Part shown: piece after piece, positions 61,354-64,000 of the stretch
Numbering within the stretch: position 1 is the first letter of the stretch
Layout of the letters: each line of letters opens with the position of its first letter
NCBI RefSeq assembly: GCF_000497045.1
Contig: NW_015961959.1
Span: 248,001 to 312,000 of the forward strand
DNA: 64,000 nucleotides
Source of the DNA: Kalmanozyma brasiliensis GHG001
Taxonomy: Eukaryota; Basidiomycota; Ustilaginomycetes; Ustilaginales
Direction: 5' to 3'
The notes under the pieces: model-generated
The model's input: the letters and a program-made list of their open reading frames with translations, nothing else
Told to the model about the DNA's origin: nothing
Database searches by the model: none
Program-made: the position numbers and the translations under genes

Positions 61354-62391
61354 ATGTCTCCTCCTGTAGCCACAGACGCCACCTTCTCGCACAACTCCAA
61401 TGGCGTAGTCTCGTCCACCTCCGTAGATCCCACGGGCACCGTGCTCGTCATTGGTTCCATGACTTCCGCCCAGAGCGGCGCATACCAAAAGGCTGTCGAG
61501 GCATACTCTGGCCGTCAAGTTGAGATGCACATGGTCGATCGTCTCACTGATGGTGCCACCTCTCTCACCCCCAGCACCTACCCGATCGCTCATCTCACGG
61601 TCCCCTACTCGGATGCCGCCTCTCCCCTTCTCCTGTCCAGCGTTCATTCGGCCCTCCAGCCCAACGCCAAGATTATCGTCGAGGCGGCAGAGCTCGCGGA
61701 CGCCACCACCGCGCAGAAGGTCAAGGCGGAGTTGACCATTGCTGGTTTCTCAAACATCGAGTTCGACAACGCTGGCGTCATGTCCGCGACCAAGCCGGCC
61801 ACTGCTGCTTCGAGCTCCTTCTCCATCGGCTCTTCCTCCAGCACTTCGTCAGCGCTTCCTCTGCGAAGGAAGCTCGGCGGTAGCGCTGCGTCCGCCAAGA
61901 AGTCGCTGTGGGCCACTCAGCCCGCCTCATCCAATGACCTGATCGACCAGTCCTCCCTCCTTCGAGACGCCGACTTCGTCGCTACCACGGCGGTCAAGCG
62001 CCCCGACTGCGACGTGGGTCCTGGCCAAGGCAAGAAGAAGAAGGCGTGCAAGGGATGCACCTGCGGTCTCCGCGAACTCCAGGAAGAGGAAGACCGCGCG
62101 GCCGCATCCAACGTGGTGCAGCTCGACACGGAGGACATGGACATGCCTGGCGCCGACCCCGCGGCCAACGGAGGAAAGAGGACCGAGGTCACAGAGACCA
62201 TCATTGGCAAGGACGGAAAGCCAAAGACGATCAAGCGTATTCAGGTGGACACCAAGGGCGCGACCAGCTCGTGCGGAAGCTGCTTCTTGGGCGATGCGTT
62301 CAGGTGCAGCAGCTGCCCGTACTTGGGACTGCCCGCGTTCGAGCCGGGTCAGAAGGTCGAGATTCCTGTTGGGATGGATGATGACATTTGA
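61354..62391 (+). CDS. DRE2: Dre2 (anamorsin/CIAPIN1), cytosolic Fe-S assembly protein
   Basis: Dre2 takes electrons from Tah18 and supplies them to cytosolic iron-sulfur cluster assembly. The 345-residue protein has an N-terminal methyltransferase-like domain (GTVLVIGSMTSAQSGAYQKA) and a Ser-rich linker. Two cysteine motifs follow: a [2Fe-2S] site (CDVGPGQGKKKKACKGCTCG, four Cys in C-x11-C-x2-C-x-C spacing) and the C-terminal [4Fe-4S] pair CGSCFLGDAFRCSSC. The end, YLGLPAFEPGQKVEI, is typical. It is intronless. Confidence 0.96.
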   Translation: MSPPVATDATFSHNSNGVVSSTSVDPTGTVLVIGSMTSAQSGAYQKAVEAYSGRQVEMHMVDRLTDGATSLTPSTYPIAHLTVPYSDAASPLLLSSVHSALQPNAKIIVEAAELADATTAQKVKAELTIAGFSNIEFDNAGVMSATKPATAASSSFSIGSSSSTSSALPLRRKLGGSAASAKKSLWATQPASSNDLIDQSSLLRDADFVATTAVKRPDCDVGPGQGKKKKACKGCTCGLRELQEEEDRAAASNVVQLDTEDMDMPGADPAANGGKRTEVTETIIGKDGKPKTIKRIQVDTKGATSSCGSCFLGDAFRCSSCPYLGLPAFEPGQKVEIPVGMDDDI

Positions 62392-62614
62392 AGAGACATC
62401 AGATCGGAAGAAAGTAATATCATTGTCACGTCTCGTTGAGCCTTCGGTTGTGTCGACTGCACAAGCGGAGACGGATGGGCGACATCACTCAACTGAGCAA
62501 AACACGCGCAAACAAACTGAGCTCTTTCTTCTGTCACTGCATGGTTGACTCTGAGAGGGTATCAAGCTCGCCTTTCGTTTTCGGAGCTGCCGAAGGATAC
62601 AGTCACTTTGGCCA

Positions 62615-63575
62615 TCAGAACCCGCCCTTCCTCCTCCTGCCTGTATACCTGCTATCCAGCGGCACATCCTCTTTCCCTCTCTTTCTATTCAACTCCTTCT
62701 TCCTGACGATATACTCCTTTGCCGTCTCTCCTCCTCCGCGCTTGCCCTTCTTGCCGCCCTTCCTATCCCTATCCAATCTCCTCTTTTCGAATTTGACCGC
62801 GCCTGCCTTTGCCTCTCCCTCATGCTCGTGTGTCAGCCCCTGTGGTAGCTCCTGCTTTCCCTTTTGGCCGTTGGGACCCTCCAGCATCTCTCCACCCACC
62901 CACAACACCAGGTAGAACTTCTTGGCTTTCCTCGAATTCGGGTAGTCGACCACCAATCCACCGCCGAAGCCGGCTTTGGTTGCGAATTGCATGATGAACT
63001 TGACCTGATCGTCTGACTCGGGATAGAATTGGAACACCGCTCTTGCGCCTCTGCTCAAGCTAGAGTACAGGGTCGTGAAGAACCCTGCTAGCCTCTGCGC
63101 AGGATTGTGGGACGTGGCATCGGCATTGCAGAGCCACTGCAGCACGGAGATGCTGATGGCGCCGTCGAAGGAGCCTGCGCGGAAGCCACACCCTTGGCCC
63201 GCATCGGCAAGCAACAGGTCCCCCTCGGTCTCCTTTTCGAGCGCCACCTCCAGCATCGAGGGTGAAATGTCGAACCCGATCCATTCGTGACCGTGCTCGG
63301 TGATGATTTCGCCCGACAGACCGGAACCGCACCCGATGTCGAGGAGCAATGCGGGCCGACGATGTTCTGGCAGCATGAGCAGTTCGAGCGCTCGCTCGGT
63401 CATCTCTGCTTGAATGGTCTGCACTCGCGTGCTGTTTCGCAGGAGAAGGTCAGTGGATGCTGCTCAAGGTCCGAAGGAGGGAAGATGATCAGGGTACCTA
63501 CTTTGCCGTATACTTGGCCGCCTCGGTGTCATTGTAGAAGATTTCTGGCGGTGCCAGATGCTCCGGTCGCGACAT
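62615..63575 (-). CDS. BUD23: Bud23, 18S rRNA m7G methyltransferase
   Basis: Bud23 with Trm112 methylates the N7 of a guanine in 18S rRNA during 40S maturation. Two exons (63575-63502 and 63431-62615) with a 70-nt GTAGGT-CAG intron give 296 residues. The junction creates KYTANTRVQTIQAEMTERAL, a family block. Exon 1 encodes MSRPEHLAPPEIFYNDTEAA. Marks are the SAM motif LLLDIGCGSGLSGEI, WIGFDISPSMLEVALE, FDGAISISVLQWLCNAD and the basic C-terminus (EKRRLDRDRKGGKKGKRGG), typical of the family. Confidence 0.96.
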
Positions 63576-64000
63576 TGTGACTGATTCTTCTGCTCTGCTG
63601 CTGCTATAAGATCGTCGTGATGTTGCTGATGCTGCAAAAGCTGGCAGGTTCCTCGTGAGGTGTTGTTCGAACGAGAAAGTGTCTGTGTTCTTCTCAAAAA
63701 TTTCCCGTTGGCTGCAGGCACAAACAGCCGAAATCCGAGTCCAGGGTCTTGCTTCAGACCAGCAGCCGACACCGGAAACCGGCCGAAAGGGCCAAAACTG
63801 GCACTTGGAGTGGAGGCATGACGCGCGAAGATTAAGGCTTCGAGGCTGCAGCTGCTCGCTGACTGCACGCTTACATACAGCCTAGTTTGACAAGCTCGAC
63901 GTTGCCGACAAGACATTTGACTCGGACCATCAGTCCCTCCCTTGATATCCAGACGGGTTCGGCGAGGCAGATCCTTGCACAGTGGCACGAACAGCAAGAA
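63576..64000. other. BUD23 upstream region to window edge
   Basis: No gene is supported in the last 425 bp. It should contain the BUD23 promoter; no TATA box is obvious. A partial neighbouring gene cannot be excluded at the edge. Confidence 0.35.

Overview
The window is fungal nuclear DNA and most resembles an Ustilaginomycotina smut or a related anamorphic yeast. The evidence is many long intronless genes (PRP8, a HOG-type MAPKKK, RIC1, VPS52), a few short introns (about 70-170 nt) with GTAAGT-like donors, GC-rich coding sequence with many TCG and GAC codons, alanine- and serine-rich linkers inside otherwise conserved proteins, and typical eukaryotic machinery (PRP8, RPN11, TAF10, MED20, MDM12). 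No species can be named from the sequence alone.

Layout. 1-6.9 kb: a 5'-truncated bromodomain-like gene, an MFS anion/vitamin-type transporter, about 1.8 kb without a recognisable gene, and a gene that joins a CBS-domain pair to TAF10. 6.9-9.2 kb: the only clearly accessory stretch, holding a decayed tyrosine-recombinase gene of the DUF3435/FluG type with a C-terminal double zinc finger. 9.2-23.4 kb: a five-exon multi-span membrane protein, cytosolic PheRS alpha, a Kap120/importin-11 karyopherin, a zinc finger/G-patch protein, a GNAT acetyltransferase, a large MED20, and GET4. 23.6-30.8 kb: the complete intronless, intein-free PRP8. 31-38 kb: a small three-exon acidic protein, a probable APC/C subunit CDC26, a WTAP/Mum2-like coiled-coil protein, an FMO-type monooxygenase, and RPN11. 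38.9-55.4 kb: ARL8 with a low-complexity insertion, VPS52, an SSK2-type MAPKKK, RIC1, and a PQ-loop vacuolar transporter. 57-64 kb: a second MFS transporter, MDM12, DRE2 and BUD23.

The genes are housekeeping loci with no evident pathway cluster. Several share processes: endosome/Golgi/vacuole traffic (ARL8, VPS52, RIC1, PQ-loop protein), transcription (TAF10, MED20, bromodomain protein), ubiquitin-proteasome control (RPN11, CDC26) and RNA processing (PRP8, G-patch protein, WTAP/Mum2-like, BUD23). They are mostly arranged as convergent pairs with 50-160 bp between stop codons, or as divergent pairs sharing 0.3-1.7 kb promoters. I found no tRNA, rRNA, CRISPR array or intact mobile element. The most notable observations are the CBS-TAF10 fusion and the DUF3435 recombinase relic.
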